In this document: positions 62,275 to 64,000 of the stretch, in pieces | Layout: each line of letters opens with the position of its first letter | Numbering within the stretch: the stretch's first letter is position 1 | Source of the DNA: Xestospongia muta | Taxonomy: Eukaryota; Porifera; Demospongiae; Haplosclerida; Petrosiidae | Direction of reading: 5' to 3' | Assembly (NCBI GenBank): GCA_963693285.1 | Contig: OY848930.1 | Location: forward strand, 372,001-436,000 | DNA: 64,000 bases | Made by a program: the position numbers and the translations under genes | The notes under the pieces: generated by a model | Databases searched by the model: none | What the model was told of the DNA's origin: nothing | The model's input: only the letters and a program-made list of their open reading frames with translations

Positions 62275-64000
62275 TACCACAGTGACCTAGGATAGCTACA
62301 TTAGTAAGCTCTAATTTAGTAAACATCAGTACTTACCACAGTGACCTAGGATAGCTATCATTAGTAAGCTCTAGACTAGTAAACATCAGTACTTACCACA
62401 GTGACCTAGGATAGCTACATTAGTAAGCTCTAATTTAGTAAACATCAGTACTTACCACAGTGACCTAGGACAGCTACATTAGTAAGCTCTAATTTAGTAA
62501 ACATCAGTACTTACCACAGTGACCTAGGACAGCTACATTAGTAAGCTCTAGACTAGTAAACGTCAGTACTTACCACAGTGACCTAGGATAGCTACATTAG
62601 TAAGCTCCAATTTAGTAACATCAGTACTTACCACAGTGACCTAGGACAGCTACATTAGTAAGCTCTAATTTAGTAAACATCAGTACTTACCACAGTGACC
62701 TAGGATAGCTACCATTAGTAAGCTCTAATTTAGTAACATCAGTACTTACCACAGTGACCTAGGATAGCTACCATTAGTAAGCTCTAATTTAGTAACATCA
62801 GTACTTACCACAGTGACCTAGGACAGCTACATTAGTAAGCTCTAATTTAGTAAACATCAGTACTTACCAGAGTGACCTAGGACAGCTACATTAGTAAGCT
62901 CTAGACTAGTAAATGTCAGTACTTACCACAGTGACCTAGGATAGCTATCATTAGTGAGCTCTAGACTAGTAAACATCAGTACTTACCACAGTAACCTAGG
63001 ATAGCTACATTAGTAAGCTCTAATTTAGTAACATCAGTACTTACCACAGTGACCTAGGACACCTACATTAGTAAGCTCTAATTTAGTAAACATCAGTACT
63101 TACCAGAGTGACCTAGGATAGCTACCATTAGTAAGCTCTAATTTAGTAACATCAGTACTTACCAGAGTGACCTAGGACAGCTACATTAGTAAGCTCTAAT
63201 TTAGTAACATCAGTACTTACCAGAGTGACCTAGGACAGCTACATTAGTAAGCTCCAATTTAGTAAACATCAGTACTTACCACAGTGACCTAGGATAGCTA
63301 CCATTAGTAAGCTCTAATTTAGTAACATCAGTACTTACCAGAGTGACCTAGGACAGCTACATTAGTAAGCTCTAATTTAGTAAACATCAGTACTTACCAC
63401 AGTGACCTAGGACAGCTACATTAGTAAGCTCTAATTTAGTAACATCAGTACTTACCACAGTGACCTAGGACAGCTACATTAGTAAGCTCTAATTTAGTAA
63501 CATCGGTACTTACCAGAGTGACCTAGGACAGCTACATTAGTAAGCTCTAATTTAGTAAGCATCAGTACTTACCACAGTGACATAGGACAGCTACATTAGT
63601 ATGCTCTAAACTAGTAAACGTCAGTACTTACCACAGTGACCTAGGATAGCTATCATTAGTGAGCTCTAGACTAGTAAACATCAGTACTTACCACAGTGAC
63701 TTAGGATAGGTAAATTAGTAAGCTCTAATTTAGTAAACATCAGTACTTACCACAGTGACCTAGGATAGCTACCATTAGTAAGCTCTAATTTAGTAACATC
63801 AGTACTTACCACAGTGACCTAGGACAGCTACATTAGTAAGCTCTAGACTAGTAAACGTCAGTACTTACCACAGTGACCTAGGATAGCTACATTAGTAAGC
63901 TCTAGACTAGTAAACGTCAGTACTTACCACAGTGACCTAGGATAGCTATCATTAGTGAGCTCTAGACTAGTAAACATCAGTACTTACCACAGTGACCTAG
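62275..64000 (+). repeat. 59-bp minisatellite array D, runs off the window end
   Basis: About 29 copies of the same 59-bp family as arrays A-C, plus orientation. Two subtypes are interspersed, one with CTCTAGACTAGTAAA and one with CTCTAATTTAGTAA, together with CCATTAG/CATTAG and GATAGC/GACAGC variants. The mixed order of subtypes suggests repeated unequal exchange or slippage of blocks. The array probably lies in an intron of the gene whose last exon is at 62086-62228. Confidence 0.95.

Overview
This is a gene-dense, AT-rich stretch of an animal nuclear genome. The genes are typically metazoan (virilizer, phospholipase C gamma with two SH2 domains and an SH3, FAIM, TMEM64, CNEP1R1, an RNF213/mysterin-like giant). 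They are broken by many very short introns of about 45-60 nt and packed with 60-300 bp between genes. That combination, and protein divergence from vertebrates, fits an early-branching animal. My best guess is a demosponge such as Amphimedon; this is inference, not a database result. Splicing is by GT-AG introns with one clear GC-AG exception.

Layout: 1-8639 (+) 3' part of VIRMA; 8743-10039 (-) PSMA7; 10181-10888 (+) unrecognised basic protein; 11024-12287 (+) RRM protein of hnRNP C/RALY type; 12397-13487 (-) CNEP1R1; 13570-13912 (+) ATP synthase epsilon; 13986-14487 (-) PSMG4; 14597-15751 (+) EMG1; 15876-17379 (-) beta-tubulin; 17666-18511 (+) MPHOSPH6; 18643-20020 (-) TMEM64; 20163-21150 (-) RPL14; 21316-29252 (+) PLC-gamma; 29899-31367 (-) DPM1; 31544-32494 (+) FAIM; 32763-34365 (+) CRAL-TRIO protein; 34425-35621 (-) ORC6; 35715-37351 (+) CIAPIN1; 37744-61809 (+) one giant RNF213-like gene; 62086-62228 (-) probable last exon of a further gene whose intron is filled by a minisatellite reaching the window end.

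Genes mostly alternate in strand, giving seven head-to-head pairs with 80-290 bp between start codons and many tail-to-tail pairs 60-150 bp apart. Most encode housekeeping functions: m6A writing, proteasome and its assembly, ribosome biogenesis and protein, RNA exosome, tubulin, DNA replication licensing, Fe-S assembly, glycosylation. PLC-gamma and the RNF213-like giant are the signalling and immune-type exceptions.

The least ordinary content is (i) the giant AAA+ gene, which has the RNF213 core and three P-loops but shows no RING or RZ finger and ends in a SAM domain, with a perfect kappaB-type site beside a TATA-like box about 150 bp upstream of its start; (ii) a 59-bp minisatellite found as separate arrays at four loci, in both orientations, with splice-donor-like words on both strands; (iii) short introns repeatedly built around the palindrome TCATGTGA or the word GGGTGTGG; (iv) CT microsatellites placed, always in sense orientation, at 3' splice sites; and (v) a 60-bp tandem duplication across the DPM1 start that creates an upstream mini-ORF. 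Coding features are given as spans from first to last coding base, introns included.
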